Assembly: GCA_007693325.1 (NCBI GenBank)
Contig: REDW01000089.1
Location: 1 to 59,853, forward strand
Length of the DNA: 59,853 nt
Direction of reading: 5' to 3'
From: Spirochaetaceae bacterium
GTDB lineage: Bacteria > Spirochaetota > Spirochaetia > DSM-27196 > PWMO01
In this document: piece by piece, positions 38,258-47,232 of the stretch
Layout of the letters: the number at the start of each line of letters is the position of its first letter
Position numbering within the stretch: position 1 is the first letter of the stretch
Translations under genes and position numbers: made by a program
Notes under the pieces: model-generated
Database searches by the model: none
Told to the model about the DNA's origin: nothing
The model's input: the letters and a program-made list of their open reading frames with translations, nothing else

Positions 38258-38854
38258 ATGAACCAGCAGCGCTGTGAGCGTGACGGCTGCTCCAGAATAG
38301 TGTTCTTTCGCTCGCACACATGTCTTGAGCACAGCCAGGACTCTACCGCCGCTGCAGCTGCCGCGATTGACTTTCTGCTGCAGCAATCAGAGTTACGTGA
38401 CCTCTGTTTTGACGGCTTGCGCATGAGCGGATTGCAGCTGAGCGGCAGGACATTCGAGCGCTGCTCTTTTCGCCACTGCGCAATCGAGCGCTGTGAACTA
38501 TCGCGGGTCAAGTTCAATCTCTGCTTTCTTGAGTTTGCGCACATCAGCTGCTGCAGTTTTGCTCACTCCGATATTCGCCGTAGCGTGTTCGGTGTCAGCC
38601 GGTTGAGTGACAACGATTTTAACGACTGTGAATTGATCGAGTGCAACTTCAACGGCGTCAGCTGTACGGACACCCGCTTTGACGACAGCGATCTGCTGTC
38701 CAGCCGATTCATTGGCGCAGATCTTAGCCGCGTCGGCTTTCGTAACTGCAATGTTCGCGAGGTTCACTTCGGCAACACGTCACTCGCAAGCTGCGACTTC
38801 CGCTACTCAAACATTGAAGATGCCTACCGGCAGATTCCTGGACGGCGGCTGTGA
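38258..38854 (+). CDS. Pentapeptide-repeat protein with N-terminal Zn-knuckle
   Basis: 198 residues from ATG 38258. The first 26 residues hold a probable metal knuckle, Cys6-x4-Cys11-x10-Cys22-x2-His25. From about residue 50 to 190 the chain is built of five-residue repeats centred on Leu or Phe and rich in Cys (e.g. FERCSFRHCAIERCELS, TDTRFDDSDLLSSRFIGADL), which fold as a square right-handed beta helix. Such proteins include DNA-gyrase mimics, but nothing here proves that role. GTGA overlap couples it to the next gene. Confidence 0.75.
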   Translation: MNQQRCERDGCSRIVFFRSHTCLEHSQDSTAAAAAAIDFLLQQSELRDLCFDGLRMSGLQLSGRTFERCSFRHCAIERCELSRVKFNLCFLEFAHISCCSFAHSDIRRSVFGVSRLSDNDFNDCELIECNFNGVSCTDTRFDDSDLLSSRFIGADLSRVGFRNCNVREVHFGNTSLASCDFRYSNIEDAYRQIPGRRL

Positions 38855-39432
38855 CGGTCTATGTTCATTCCAACCCGGTGTCCGGCACCAACTCCTATCT
38901 GCTTGGCCCTACAGCCTCCGGAAGTGCATTCATCATTGATCCGGGTAGTTTTGACGGAACTATCCTGCACCGGATAGAAGACAATCAAATGCATTTGTCG
39001 GCTATTCTGGTAACCAAGCCGAGCTCGTTTCATATTTCGGGCATCAAAACAATACGCCGAATCTATGACGCGCAGATCATTGCCCCGTGCCATTCGCTTT
39101 TCTCCTATCCATGCACCTTCATCGGCGATAACAGCGCACTCGAACTCGACGGTGTCCACATCGAAACAATTGCGATGCCCGATCACTCGCGTGACTCGGT
39201 GCTCTACCTGATCAACGGCGTGCTGTTTTCCGGCGAAGCGCTCAGCGCCGGCATGATCGACGTTTCGGCTTCGGCGTACGCCCGAGCGCTCCTGATCGAG
39301 ACCATCCGTGCCTCACTGGTTGCGCTGCCGCCCGACACCGTCATATTTTCCAGTTTCGGTCCGCCGACTACCGTCGCTGTCGAGCTTGCGTCCAGCCCTG
39401 ATTGCCGGCTGCAGCCTGATGCAGAGCCTTGA
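38851..39432 (+). CDS. Metallo-beta-lactamase-fold protein lacking metal ligands
   Basis: 193 residues, GTG start overlapping the preceding stop by four bases. The fold signature is kept: NSYLLG, AFIIDPGSFD, AILVT near 51-55, SVLYLINGVLFSGEAL. But the metal motif HxHxDH is replaced by Lys56-Pro-Ser58-Ser-Phe60-His61, the later Asp is Glu129 and the terminal His position is Phe169 (FSSFGPPTT). Only His61 and His112 (MPDHS) remain. It is therefore probably a non-hydrolytic pseudoenzyme or a ligand-binding protein. The last 65 bases overlap the convergent rluA-family gene. Confidence 0.65.
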   Translation: MTVYVHSNPVSGTNSYLLGPTASGSAFIIDPGSFDGTILHRIEDNQMHLSAILVTKPSSFHISGIKTIRRIYDAQIIAPCHSLFSYPCTFIGDNSALELDGVHIETIAMPDHSRDSVLYLINGVLFSGEALSAGMIDVSASAYARALLIETIRASLVALPPDTVIFSSFGPPTTVAVELASSPDCRLQPDAEP

Positions 39433-40342
39433 TGATCGCCAGCATATCCGCGGGAATTGGTGCGCAGAAGGTTCGAGCTTCGCTTTCCGCCGGGAGACGT
39501 ATCGAGAGCGCCAGTGCGTGCAGGCAGAGCGGAGCCTCACTGAAGCGGCTGTCAGCGCGGCTGTAGAGAGAATCACCTAAAATCGGTGTACCGAGGTGAG
39601 CCATATGTACCCGCAACTGGTGTGTACGCCCGCTGCGCGGAGCCAGATGTGTCAGCGCATAGTCACCGTACACGCGTGCAACGTGATAGTCGGTACGGCT
39701 GGGTTTTCCACCTGCGGGCTGGACGCGGAAACGTTTACGATTTGCCGGGTCGCGGCTGATGGTGCCGCCTACGCTACCACGAAGCGGCCGCGGTGTACCT
39801 CTGGTAATGGCCACGTAGCGTTTGCGCGTCCGCCGCGCGGCAAACTGCGCGCTGAGAAACTCCTTTGCGGCGCTGTGCTTGGCGCAGATCATGACTCCCG
39901 AGGTGTCCTTGTCCAGCCGGTGAACAATTCCGGGGCGCAGCGTATCGGGATCATCGCTGAGGGAAGAGACGTGGAACAGCAGCCCGTGCACAAGGGTGCC
40001 GCTCCAGTTACCCGCACCGGGGTGAACCACCATACCGCGTGGTTTGTTGATCACAACCACATCCTGGTCTTCGAAGATCACCGATAATTCTATGTCCTCA
40101 GCGCTAACGCCAACCGGTGGCTCGGGGTCAAGTTCTAGCTCGATCTGGTCACCGTGCTTGATCTTGCGCGACGCTTTGACCTCCACCCCGTTAACTCGCA
40201 GTGACCGGCAGCGCTTTTGCAACTGGCTGCGGCCGAGCAGTCCCACACCCTCGGTGAGGTACTTGTCCACGCGCGCGCTCCACTGCGGCAGGTCCGGTTG
40301 CTCAACCCGGATGACAAAACGTTGGCCGTCAGCGGTTGTCAC
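39368..40342 (-). CDS. RluA/RluD-family 23S rRNA pseudouridine synthase
   Basis: 324 residues, GTG start with AGGGA six bases upstream. An S4 RNA-binding domain (about 25-75, RVDKYLTEG to KIKHGDQIELEL) precedes the catalytic domain, whose Asp lies in GIVHRLDKDTSG. RSGRTHQLRVHMAHLG is also conserved. The length and S4 domain fit RluD better than RluA or RluC. Its start overlaps the small membrane-protein gene by 14 bases. Confidence 0.92.
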   Translation of the reverse strand: MTTADGQRFVIRVEQPDLPQWSARVDKYLTEGVGLLGRSQLQKRCRSLRVNGVEVKASRKIKHGDQIELELDPEPPVGVSAEDIELSVIFEDQDVVVINKPRGMVVHPGAGNWSGTLVHGLLFHVSSLSDDPDTLRPGIVHRLDKDTSGVMICAKHSAAKEFLSAQFAARRTRKRYVAITRGTPRPLRGSVGGTISRDPANRKRFRVQPAGGKPSRTDYHVARVYGDYALTHLAPRSGRTHQLRVHMAHLGTPILGDSLYSRADSRFSEAPLCLHALALSIRLPAESEARTFCAPIPADMLAIIKALHQAAAGNQGWTQARQRR

Positions 40343-40727
40343 GGCGTTCCCTGCGGCCGAGTAGATTATCCACCAAAGCCACCGTCACCGATATGGCTGC
40401 GGCACCCACCAGGATCCCGACGCGTTCGCGGTCAGTGAGTCCCGGAGCCCCGGGAGGAGCAAAGAACCACGGTGCGTAATCGGCATCAAACTGGCCGGCT
40501 CGGGCGCTCTGATAGCCGAAGCGGATCACATCATAGAAAACCGAAGAGGCCAGAAGGGCGATCGGGAAGACGCCGATAGCGATGATCTCGCCGCGGCGCA
40601 GATCCAGCGCCCAGCCGGGGAACTCATCGGGGCTGTACGGTGCGGGCACCGCTTCATCGCTATACAGCAGCGTGCCGCTGCAGAACAGCAGCAGCAGTGT
40701 CAGCGTTAGGACGCGCCGAGCCGGCAT
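40329..40727 (-). CDS. Small exported membrane protein, unknown function
   Basis: 132 residues, AAGGAG upstream. Signal peptide (about 1-23, LTLTLLLLFCSGTLLYS), one or two further hydrophobic segments (GVFPIALLASSVFYDVI and VGILVGAAAISVTVALVDNLL), and a positively charged C-terminus (RRERRDNR). No known motif. Second gene of a yggS-membrane protein-rluA operon. Confidence 0.6.
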   Translation of the reverse strand: MPARRVLTLTLLLLFCSGTLLYSDEAVPAPYSPDEFPGWALDLRRGEIIAIGVFPIALLASSVFYDVIRFGYQSARAGQFDADYAPWFFAPPGAPGLTDRERVGILVGAAAISVTVALVDNLLGRRERRDNR

Positions 40728-40730
40728 CGC

Positions 40731-41435
40731 TCAACTCCTTGGCCCGAACAGGACCGTGCCGAGCCGCAGCATGGTGGAACCCTCTTCAATGGCTATCTGG
40801 TAGTCGTTGCTCATGCCCATGGACAGCACATCAAACACCGGCGGTGCAAAGCGCTGACGCACTTCCTCAAAGCGTTGCGCCAGCAGGCGAAACGCTGCAC
40901 GAATCTGTTGCTGGTCCTCGGTGAACGGCCCGATTGTCATTGCACCGCGCAGCTGCAACCGATCCATGTGCAGCACCTCTTCAACGCACGTCAACAGCGC
41001 GTGACTGGTGGTGATACCGTGCTTGGAATCCTCAGCGGTGGTGTTGTATTCAATCAGCACATCCATGGTCCTGTTGCTCTTGCCGCACCATTGCTGAAGC
41101 GCCGCTGCGGTCTGCGGCTTATCGATGCTCTGAACCGTGGAAAAGAGGCTGACTGCGTCGCGCGCCTTGTTACGTTGCAGGTGACCGACCATGTGCAGAT
41201 CGAGTCCTTCAAGCCGGCACAACTCGGGCTGGTACTTCTGCAGCGCCTCCTGCACCCGGTTCTCGCCAAAGCAACGGATCCCAGCCTGGTAGGCCTGGCG
41301 AACGGCATCGGCGTCCTGCGTCTTGGTCACCGCCATGATGGTTACACCTTCCGCGCTGCGCCCTGAGCGACGGCACGCCTCGTCAACACGCTCGCGCACA
41401 GCCGCAAGGCGATCTGCGATTGTCTGCTGTTCCAC
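40731..41435 (-). CDS. yggS: YggS-family pyridoxal-phosphate homeostasis protein
   Basis: 234 residues from the GTG at 41435, which sits six bases after a -10 box; the longer frame starts inside the promoter. PLP-binding Lys is in [54 protein letters not shown] and [28 protein letters not shown] complete the family. Keeps free PLP low and delivers it. Divergent from pdxS, an apt functional pairing. Confidence 0.9.
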   Translation of the reverse strand: MEQQTIADRLAAVRERVDEACRRSGRSAEGVTIMAVTKTQDADAVRQAYQAGIRCFGENRVQEALQKYQPELCRLEGLDLHMVGHLQRNKARDAVSLFSTVQSIDKPQTAAALQQWCGKSNRTMDVLIEYNTTAEDSKHGITTSHALLTCVEEVLHMDRLQLRGAMTIGPFTEDQQQIRAAFRLLAQRFEEVRQRFAPPVFDVLSMGMSNDYQIAIEEGSTMLRLGTVLFGPRS

Positions 41436-41441
41436 TCTGCC

Positions 41442-41471
41442 ATAATACCAGATGCCGCGGCGGCACTGCAA
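41442..41471 (-). promoter_or_regulatory. Promoter of yggS (leaderless)
   Basis: Minus strand TTGCAG (41471-41466), 18-base spacer, TATTAT (41447-41442). The predicted first base of the mRNA is the GTG start codon or within one base of it. Confidence 0.55.
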
Positions 41472-41493
41472 TCTGCGCTTTGCGCTACGGCTA

Positions 41494-41522
41494 TTGACCA
41501 GCGCTCAGCGCTACGCTACTTT
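41494..41522 (+). promoter_or_regulatory. Promoter of pdxST (leaderless)
   Basis: TTGACC (41494-41499), 17-base spacer, TACTTT (41517-41522), six bases before the pdxS ATG; no Shine-Dalgarno. The -35 boxes of pdxS and yggS are 22 bases apart, so a bound regulator could affect both. Confidence 0.5.
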
Positions 41523-41528
41523 ATCATC

Positions 41529-42434
41529 ATGAGTGAAACACTGTGGTCCGAACGCCAGAAATCAACCTGGCGGACCAAAGTTGGTCTGGCGGAAATGCTC
41601 AAGGGTGGCGTGATTATGGATGTCACCAACGCTGAGCAGGCAAAGATTGCAGCTGACGCCGGCGCGCAGGCTGTAATGGCGCTGGAACGCGTTCCGGCAG
41701 ACATCAGGGCCGCCGGAGGCGTAGCGCGAATGTCCGATCCCAGGATAATCGAGGACATTCAGAAAACGGTCACCGTTCCGGTGATGGCCAAGTGTCGAAT
41801 CGGACATTTCGTTGAAGCGCAGATCCTTGAGGCTTTGGGCGTTGATTTCATAGATGAAAGCGAAGTTCTCACCCCGGCCGACGACCGCTTCCATGTTGAC
41901 AAGCAGAACTTCCGCGTACCCTTTGTCTGCGGCTGCCGCGATCTCGGTGAGGCGCTGCGCCGCATCGGCGAGGGCGCCGCGATGATCAGAACCAAGGGCG
42001 AAGCCGGTACCGGCGATGTTGTAGAAGCCGTACGTCATCTGCGCACTCTCTGCGACGGTATCCGCCGCTTGCAGCTGCTGCCGCGTGAAGAGCTGATGGC
42101 CGAGGCTAAAGAGCTTGGGGCACCCTATGATCTGGTGGTAGAAGTCGCGCAGACCGGAAAGCTGCCGGTGCCAAACTTCTCGGCCGGTGGTGTGGCAACC
42201 CCGGCGGACGCGGCGCTGATGATGCAGCTTGGTGCCGAAGCGGTCTTTGTAGGTTCGGGAATCTTCAAGTCCGAGGACCCCGCGCGCCGTGCGCGCGCAA
42301 TTGTGGATTCGGTTGCCCATTACAATGACCCGGAAATGCTGGCCAGGCTGTCGTATGACCTCGGTCCGCCGATGTCCGGTATAAGCGTTGCCGGCATGCT
42401 CGCCGAAGACCGCATCGCCGTGCGCGGCTGGTAA
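41529..42434 (+). CDS. pdxS: Pyridoxal 5'-phosphate synthase subunit PdxS
   Basis: 301 residues, full length. TIM-barrel subunit that makes PLP from ribose 5-phosphate, glyceraldehyde 3-phosphate and glutamine-derived ammonia. Active-site regions are intact: [54 protein letters not shown] and [19 protein letters not shown]. Start codon directly behind the promoter. Followed 11 bases later by pdxT. Confidence 0.97.
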   Translation: MSETLWSERQKSTWRTKVGLAEMLKGGVIMDVTNAEQAKIAADAGAQAVMALERVPADIRAAGGVARMSDPRIIEDIQKTVTVPVMAKCRIGHFVEAQILEALGVDFIDESEVLTPADDRFHVDKQNFRVPFVCGCRDLGEALRRIGEGAAMIRTKGEAGTGDVVEAVRHLRTLCDGIRRLQLLPREELMAEAKELGAPYDLVVEVAQTGKLPVPNFSAGGVATPADAALMMQLGAEAVFVGSGIFKSEDPARRARAIVDSVAHYNDPEMLARLSYDLGPPMSGISVAGMLAEDRIAVRGW

Positions 42435-42445
42435 TTCTCACCGCG

Positions 42446-43027
42446 TTGGCGATTATCGGCGTACTGGCTTTACAGGGCGATTTCTCCAGGCATATTGGCG
42501 TTATTGAAGCGCTCGGCAGTAGTGCGCGCGCGGTACGCACGCCCAAAGAGATCGCTGAACTCGACGGACTGATTATACCCGGCGGTGAGAGCACAACCAT
42601 CGGCATGCTGATGCAGCGCTTTGCGCTGCTTGACGCGGTACGCAGCGCGGTGCAACGCGGCATGGCCCTGTTTGGAACCTGTGCCGGTGCAATTCTGATG
42701 GCCACCGAGATCAGCGGCAGTGATCAGCCTCGTCTCGGCTTGATCGATATGTCGGTTGAACGCAACGCCTACGGGCGCCAGATAGAGAGTTTTGAAGCTG
42801 ACATCGGGGACGAACAGCTACTGCCGGGATCAGAATCGTTGACGGCGGTCTTTATCAGGGCGCCGCGAATCACGCGCATCGGCACTACCGTACGCGTCCT
42901 GGCGCGGTTTGAATCCGATCCGGTCCTGGTACAACAGGGGCATCTACTGGCGGCTACCTTCCATCCGGAGTTGACCGAGAATCGTTCGATCCATGCCCAT
43001 TTCCTGAAGCTCAGCGGTCACGTATGA
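42446..43027 (+). CDS. pdxT: Pyridoxal 5'-phosphate synthase glutaminase PdxT
   Basis: 193 residues, TTG start with no visible ribosome site, so it probably relies on reinitiation after pdxS. Class I glutaminase triad: Cys in FGTCAGAI, and His/Glu in ATFHPELTE; GLIIPGGESTTI is the oxyanion strand motif. Releases ammonia for PdxS. The last 17 bases overlap the convergent prenyl-synthase gene. Confidence 0.95.
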   Translation: MAIIGVLALQGDFSRHIGVIEALGSSARAVRTPKEIAELDGLIIPGGESTTIGMLMQRFALLDAVRSAVQRGMALFGTCAGAILMATEISGSDQPRLGLIDMSVERNAYGRQIESFEADIGDEQLLPGSESLTAVFIRAPRITRIGTTVRVLARFESDPVLVQQGHLLAATFHPELTENRSIHAHFLKLSGHV

Positions 43028-44108
43028 GGTTGTAGTCCACCAGCTGCCGCAGTACCGCTACCGCTTCATCTGACCCGGCCCCCGCCGGCGCCGCTTGAGT
43101 CGCGCCGGCGCCGAACAGTCGGTCTATGCGCAGATGCACCGCTTCAGCCAGTGAAGCAAGTTCCTGATGCAGCTGTGCGCGCACCCCCAGAGAGTCGATC
43201 AGAGCACAGATGTAGTCTATGTCGTGGCGCGTCACACTCTCTGCGCCGAAGAGTCGCTCGAGAGTAGCACGTTCAGCCGCGGGAGCAGCGGCAAAAAGAC
43301 GTGCGCGCACAATAGTCTTCTTGTCTTCAATGATGTCCGAACCAACCGGCTTGCCGATCTGATCGTCGGAACCGAAAATGCCGATTTCGTCGTCCCTGAT
43401 CTGGAATATGATTCCAATCTCCTCACCAATCGCTCCCAGCTGGTCATTCAGTTGTGCATCACCACCGGCGGCGGTTGCCCCCAGTATCAGCGGCAGCGAG
43501 AACGTATAACGCCCGGTCTTGTAGCGGTAAAGTTGAAGAATCTCGGCTTCGTCTACCTCATCCAGCCGCACCCCGTTGCTGACATCGTGCATCTGTGCTA
43601 CCCCAACCAGCGCCACCTCTTCGGCAAAGCAGTTCATCAGCACGCGATACGTCTGCGCATCCACCGGTGCGGTAGCAATGAGCCGGCACGCCAGAAAGAA
43701 GGCAATGTCTCCGCTGCAGATTCCCATCGCTTCGCCGAAATGCTCGCTGTTACCGCGGTAGCCACGCTTCCAGGCAATCTCGGTGTACTGTCTGTGAATC
43801 GATAGCTTGCCGCGCCGCGTATGATCATGGTCCATGATGTCGTCGTGTATCAACAGGAACGACTGCGTCAACTCCATCGCAGCAGCAAGCGGTGCCGCAC
43901 GACTGCTCTCTGTTCCTCCTGCGAGTTCATAGCCGAGGTAGACCAGCGCGCCACGAATCATCTTGCCACCGGCGCTGTAATCCAGCAGACGTTTGACTAC
44001 ATCGGGGCCCCACGAACCAGCAACTTTGATCAGCGCAGCGCGCTCGGTCAGGAAGTCCTGCAGGCAGCTGAGCGTTCTATCCTTCTGTGCGCTGAGGTAA
44101 TCAAGCAT
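43011..44108 (-). CDS. Polyprenyl (geranylgeranyl-type) diphosphate synthase
   Basis: 365 residues, somewhat long. First Asp-rich motif DDIMDHD; conserved GGKMIRGALVYL before it. The second Asp-rich region reads IRDDEIGIFG, i.e. DDxxG rather than DDxxD. An Ala/Gly-rich stretch near the C-terminus (GAGATQAAPAGAGS) is unusual. Makes the C20 (or longer) precursor for the adjacent phytoene synthase. Start overlaps crtB stop by eight bases. Chain length cannot be fixed from sequence. Confidence 0.8.
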   Translation of the reverse strand: MLDYLSAQKDRTLSCLQDFLTERAALIKVAGSWGPDVVKRLLDYSAGGKMIRGALVYLGYELAGGTESSRAAPLAAAMELTQSFLLIHDDIMDHDHTRRGKLSIHRQYTEIAWKRGYRGNSEHFGEAMGICSGDIAFFLACRLIATAPVDAQTYRVLMNCFAEEVALVGVAQMHDVSNGVRLDEVDEAEILQLYRYKTGRYTFSLPLILGATAAGGDAQLNDQLGAIGEEIGIIFQIRDDEIGIFGSDDQIGKPVGSDIIEDKKTIVRARLFAAAPAAERATLERLFGAESVTRHDIDYICALIDSLGVRAQLHQELASLAEAVHLRIDRLFGAGATQAAPAGAGSDEAVAVLRQLVDYNLIRDR

Positions 44109-44934
44109 ATACGGGTGCTTCCTTGCGATCGATCAGGGCGTTGCGGGCAGCCTGGGTGAAAATTCTGATCCTCCCCGGTTTGACTTTGGAACGATAGACA
44201 ATCATCGGATCATTGCGGATCACCCGGCCGGTCCAGTGGTACATATCGGCCGCGGTCTTGACCGCTATCCGATAGCGCCACGGTATCAGCGAAAAACCGC
44301 GCGCCGCCTCCTGTTGCCACTGTTCGTAGCGATCGAGCTGGGCGGATATGAAGCGCACAAACTCTGTGTGGTTGGCGGCTGCTTCCGCCGATTGCAGCGA
44401 CTGCAGCGTTGTCTCGTCGAGAGGCAGATAGGTACGGCCAAATCCGTTATCTTCCTCGATATCACGAATGAAATTGATGTACTGCATTGCCCGCCCGAGC
44501 ATACGCGCCGCGTAGTGCGCCTCGGGTGGAAGGCGCATAATCTGCGCCATGAACAGTCCGATCACCTCGGCTGAGCCGTAGATGTACTCGAGGGTCTGCT
44601 CCAGCGTTCGGTAGGTCTTTCTGCTGAGATCCATCTCCATGGCGTGCAGAAACGCCTCAACCCATTCCGGGGCCAGCTGCCGCTGCCCGATGAGCGCCAC
44701 GAAATCGTCTATCACCGGATCGCCGCTGGGTGTACCGGCAAGCGCATTGCGGTAGGCGTGGCAGTACGCCGCAAAGGCGCCTGCCTGCTGCGGAACGCTA
44801 TCGACAAAGTTATCTGCCTTGCGCACAAATCCGTAGAGCACAAACACCTCGCGGCGCACGTACGGCGGGAAAAGGAGCGTTGAGTTGAAGTATGTCCTGC
44901 TGCCGCTGCGGAACAGTTGATACTGCGGCTTCAT
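44101..44934 (-). CDS. crtB: Phytoene synthase
   Basis: 277 residues. Squalene/phytoene synthase fold with two Asp-rich motifs: [12 protein letters not shown] (first) and [24 protein letters not shown], whose DxxxD is DIEED (second). Condenses two geranylgeranyl diphosphates head to head into phytoene. Start overlaps crtI by four bases. Confidence 0.93.
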   Translation of the reverse strand: MKPQYQLFRSGSRTYFNSTLLFPPYVRREVFVLYGFVRKADNFVDSVPQQAGAFAAYCHAYRNALAGTPSGDPVIDDFVALIGQRQLAPEWVEAFLHAMEMDLSRKTYRTLEQTLEYIYGSAEVIGLFMAQIMRLPPEAHYAARMLGRAMQYINFIRDIEEDNGFGRTYLPLDETTLQSLQSAEAAANHTEFVRFISAQLDRYEQWQQEAARGFSLIPWRYRIAVKTAADMYHWTGRVIRNDPMIVYRSKVKPGRIRIFTQAARNALIDRKEAPVYA

Positions 44935-46415
44935 AGCTGCTCCTGAGTGATCGCGCTGCAGATAACCTTGGATGCAATGAAGGTCATCGGCACACCAACA
45001 CCCGGATGGGTATACTGCCCCGAGTAGAACAGATTGGCTACCTTTCTACTGCGCTGCGAAGGCCGAAACACCGCCGTCTGACCCAGGGTATGCGAGATAC
45101 CGAGCGCGGTTCCCTGGAAGGCGTTGTAGTCGGCGCTGAAGTCCCGGTGAGAATAGATACGCTCAACCACTATGCTGTCTCGTACCCGTTCGCCGATCAA
45201 CTGCTCAAAATGCGTCAGCACCTTCTCGTACCAGTGGCGCCGTATCTGGTCGCTGTCATCGAGGCCGGCGGCTACCGGGATCAGGAAGAACAGGTTCTCG
45301 TGCTCTCGCGGCGCTACGCCGGGATCGTCAAACGATGCGCAGCTTATGTAGTACGAGAATGTATCGGGCCAGCGCGGTTTGTCAAAGATGGCCGCAAAGT
45401 GATCATCCCACGGATCGGTGAAATAGAGGTTATGATGCACAAGTTGCGGCAATTTTCGATTGAGTCCCAGATAGACAATGAACATGGTCGGCGCCATGAC
45501 ACGGCTGTTCCAGTAACGCTGTGAGTAACTGCGCTGTCCGGCGTCCAGCAGGTTGGTCTCGGCCCACGCGTAATCGGCGTTGACCAGTACGGCATCTGCA
45601 GGGAAACGTTCACCGCGCACTTCCACAGCGGCCGCGCGGCCGTTCTCTACCACAATACGCTCCACCGGCGCCGCTGTCCGTACCTCGACCCCCTGTTGCT
45701 GCAGCAGCCGGGCGAGGCCGGCCACCAGCGAAGTCATGCCGCCGTGGGGAAAGAAAACTCCCAGATTGAGGTCAACGTGTGACATGATCGAGTAAAGCGC
45801 CGGAGCGTTGCGCGGGCTGCTGCCAAGAAAGACCATTGCGTATTCCAGAATCTGCTTGGCGCGGCGGTCCTTGAAATAGCGCTCGACGAAACCATCGAGT
45901 CTGGAGAACACGTTGAGTTTGAGACCTTCGGTCATGAGGCGCCAGTTGAGAAACTGGAAGATGCTGCGATACTCCTTATAGAGGAACTGTTGCATCGCAA
46001 CGTTGTACTTGTATTCAGCCTGCGCAAGATAGCGCCGCAGCTTAGCGGCACCGTCCGGCTCCAGTTGTTCGAATACCGCTTCTACCGCCGCACGGTCGGC
46101 GCTGATATCAACGTACTCACCGGGCCTGAAGAAAACGCGATAGTACGGGTCAAGACGGTAGAGAGTGTAATAGTCACGCCGATCCACTCCAAAGTCTGCA
46201 AAGAACTGATCGAACACTTCGGGCATCAGGTACCACGACGGTCCCATATCAAAGCTGAAATCACCGCTTTTCCAGACGCGCGAGCGTCCGCCCAGCTGAT
46301 CATTCTTTTCAAACAGTGTCACCTTCCAGCCCTGCCGGGCAAGGTAGGCTGCCGCGGTCAAACCGCCAAATCCGCCGCCAACCACGGCAATACGTTTTTG
46401 CATCTGCGTTCTCAC
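44931..46415 (-). CDS. crtI: Phytoene desaturase (CrtI type)
   Basis: 494 residues, full length. N-terminal FAD-binding [20 protein letters not shown] then [15 protein letters not shown]-terminal FAD segment [24 protein letters not shown]. Desaturates phytoene in several steps towards neurosporene or lycopene; step number is not readable. The start may be the GTG at 46415 or the ATG at 46403; neither has a strong ribosome site. First gene of crtI-crtB-prenyl synthase. No cyclase or hydroxylase follows within the window. Confidence 0.93.
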   Translation of the reverse strand: MRTQMQKRIAVVGGGFGGLTAAAYLARQGWKVTLFEKNDQLGGRSRVWKSGDFSFDMGPSWYLMPEVFDQFFADFGVDRRDYYTLYRLDPYYRVFFRPGEYVDISADRAAVEAVFEQLEPDGAAKLRRYLAQAEYKYNVAMQQFLYKEYRSIFQFLNWRLMTEGLKLNVFSRLDGFVERYFKDRRAKQILEYAMVFLGSSPRNAPALYSIMSHVDLNLGVFFPHGGMTSLVAGLARLLQQQGVEVRTAAPVERIVVENGRAAAVEVRGERFPADAVLVNADYAWAETNLLDAGQRSYSQRYWNSRVMAPTMFIVYLGLNRKLPQLVHHNLYFTDPWDDHFAAIFDKPRWPDTFSYYISCASFDDPGVAPREHENLFFLIPVAAGLDDSDQIRRHWYEKVLTHFEQLIGERVRDSIVVERIYSHRDFSADYNAFQGTALGISHTLGQTAVFRPSQRSRKVANLFYSGQYTHPGVGVPMTFIASKVICSAITQEQL

Positions 46416-46439
46416 ATTTGTTTCAAGTTTTGTCGCTAT

Positions 46440-46468
46440 AGCATACTATCCACAAGCGCTGAGTTCAA
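46440..46468 (-). promoter_or_regulatory. Promoter of the carotenoid operon
   Basis: Minus strand TTGAAC (46468-46463), 17-base spacer, TATGCT (46445-46440), about 25-37 bases before the crtI start. Divergent from the FKBP promoter. Confidence 0.5.
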
Positions 46469-46530
46469 CAAAAAACTCAAGGCAGGCGCACGGTCACGGC
46501 CTGCCAACCGCTGGCTTTTTCCTGCTGTGG

Positions 46531-46559
46531 TTGTCATTGTTTCAACGGGGTCGTATACT
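46531..46559 (+). promoter_or_regulatory. Promoter of the FKBP gene
   Basis: TTGTCA (46531-46536), 17-base spacer, TATACT (46554-46559), with AAAGGGG ribosome site before ATG 46591. Confidence 0.6.
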
Positions 46560-46590
46560 TTAATAGTAAACCGAAAACAAAGGGGATTGT

Positions 46591-47181
46591 ATGAAGCGTT
46601 TATATGGCGTTGTCTTGATTGTGTTGCTGGTGGCAGCCTCAGCTGCGGCTGGTGGAGGCAGAGAGCGAGACGAAGCAGTTGAAGAACAGCCTGAAGCCAC
46701 TGAGGTTGTCAGTGACAACAAAGTTGTCCAGATGCACTATGAAGGGACTCTGGATGACGGTACGGTGTTTGATAGCTCTGAGGGGCGTGAACCGCTTGAG
46801 TTCATCTACGGTGTTGGCATGCTGATTCCGGGGCTGGAAGACCAGATGGAGGGGCTGGGCGTTGGTGATCGCAAGACCGTGCGGGTTGCCGCCGATGACG
46901 CCTACGGGCCGTATATGGATGAGGCGCTGCAGGAGATTCCTCTCAACCAGATGCCGGCGGATATCGATCTTCAGGAAGGCATGCAGCTGGTAGCTCAGAG
47001 TCCTCAAGGACCTATTCCGGTGACCGTGCTGGAAATCCGCGAGGAAACCGTGATCATTGATTTCAACCACCCGCTTGCCGGTGAGGCTCTGACCTTTGAT
47101 ATTGAGGTAGTAGCGATACGAGACGCCACCGAAGAGGAACTGGAACCGTTCGCGGCCCAGATGCCGGTTGTGCCGCAGTGA
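46591..47181 (+). CDS. Exported SlyD-like FKBP peptidyl-prolyl isomerase
   Basis: 196 residues. Signal peptide about 1-20 (LYGVVLIVLLVAASAAA) and an acidic linker (DEAVEEQPEATEVVSD). The FKBP domain begins at VVQMHYEGTLDDGTVFDSS, with an inserted-in-flap (IF) domain between MLIPGLEDQMEGLGVGDR and the last strand, as in SlyD (DEALQEIPLNQMPADIDLQEG; FNHPLAGEALTFDIEV). SlyD is normally cytoplasmic; export implies a periplasmic folding role. No His-rich metal tail. Confidence 0.88.
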   Translation: MKRLYGVVLIVLLVAASAAAGGGRERDEAVEEQPEATEVVSDNKVVQMHYEGTLDDGTVFDSSEGREPLEFIYGVGMLIPGLEDQMEGLGVGDRKTVRVAADDAYGPYMDEALQEIPLNQMPADIDLQEGMQLVAQSPQGPIPVTVLEIREETVIIDFNHPLAGEALTFDIEVVAIRDATEEELEPFAAQMPVVPQ

Positions 47182-47203
47182 ATCACGATCAAACCTTCTT
47201 GAC

Positions 47204-47232
47204 AGAGCCGGGTTTCCCGGCTCTATTTTTTT
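47204..47232 (+). terminator. Rho-independent terminator after the FKBP gene
   Basis: Nine-bp stem (47204-47212 with 47216-47224), loop TTT, then A and seven T (47226-47232). Confidence 0.9.
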
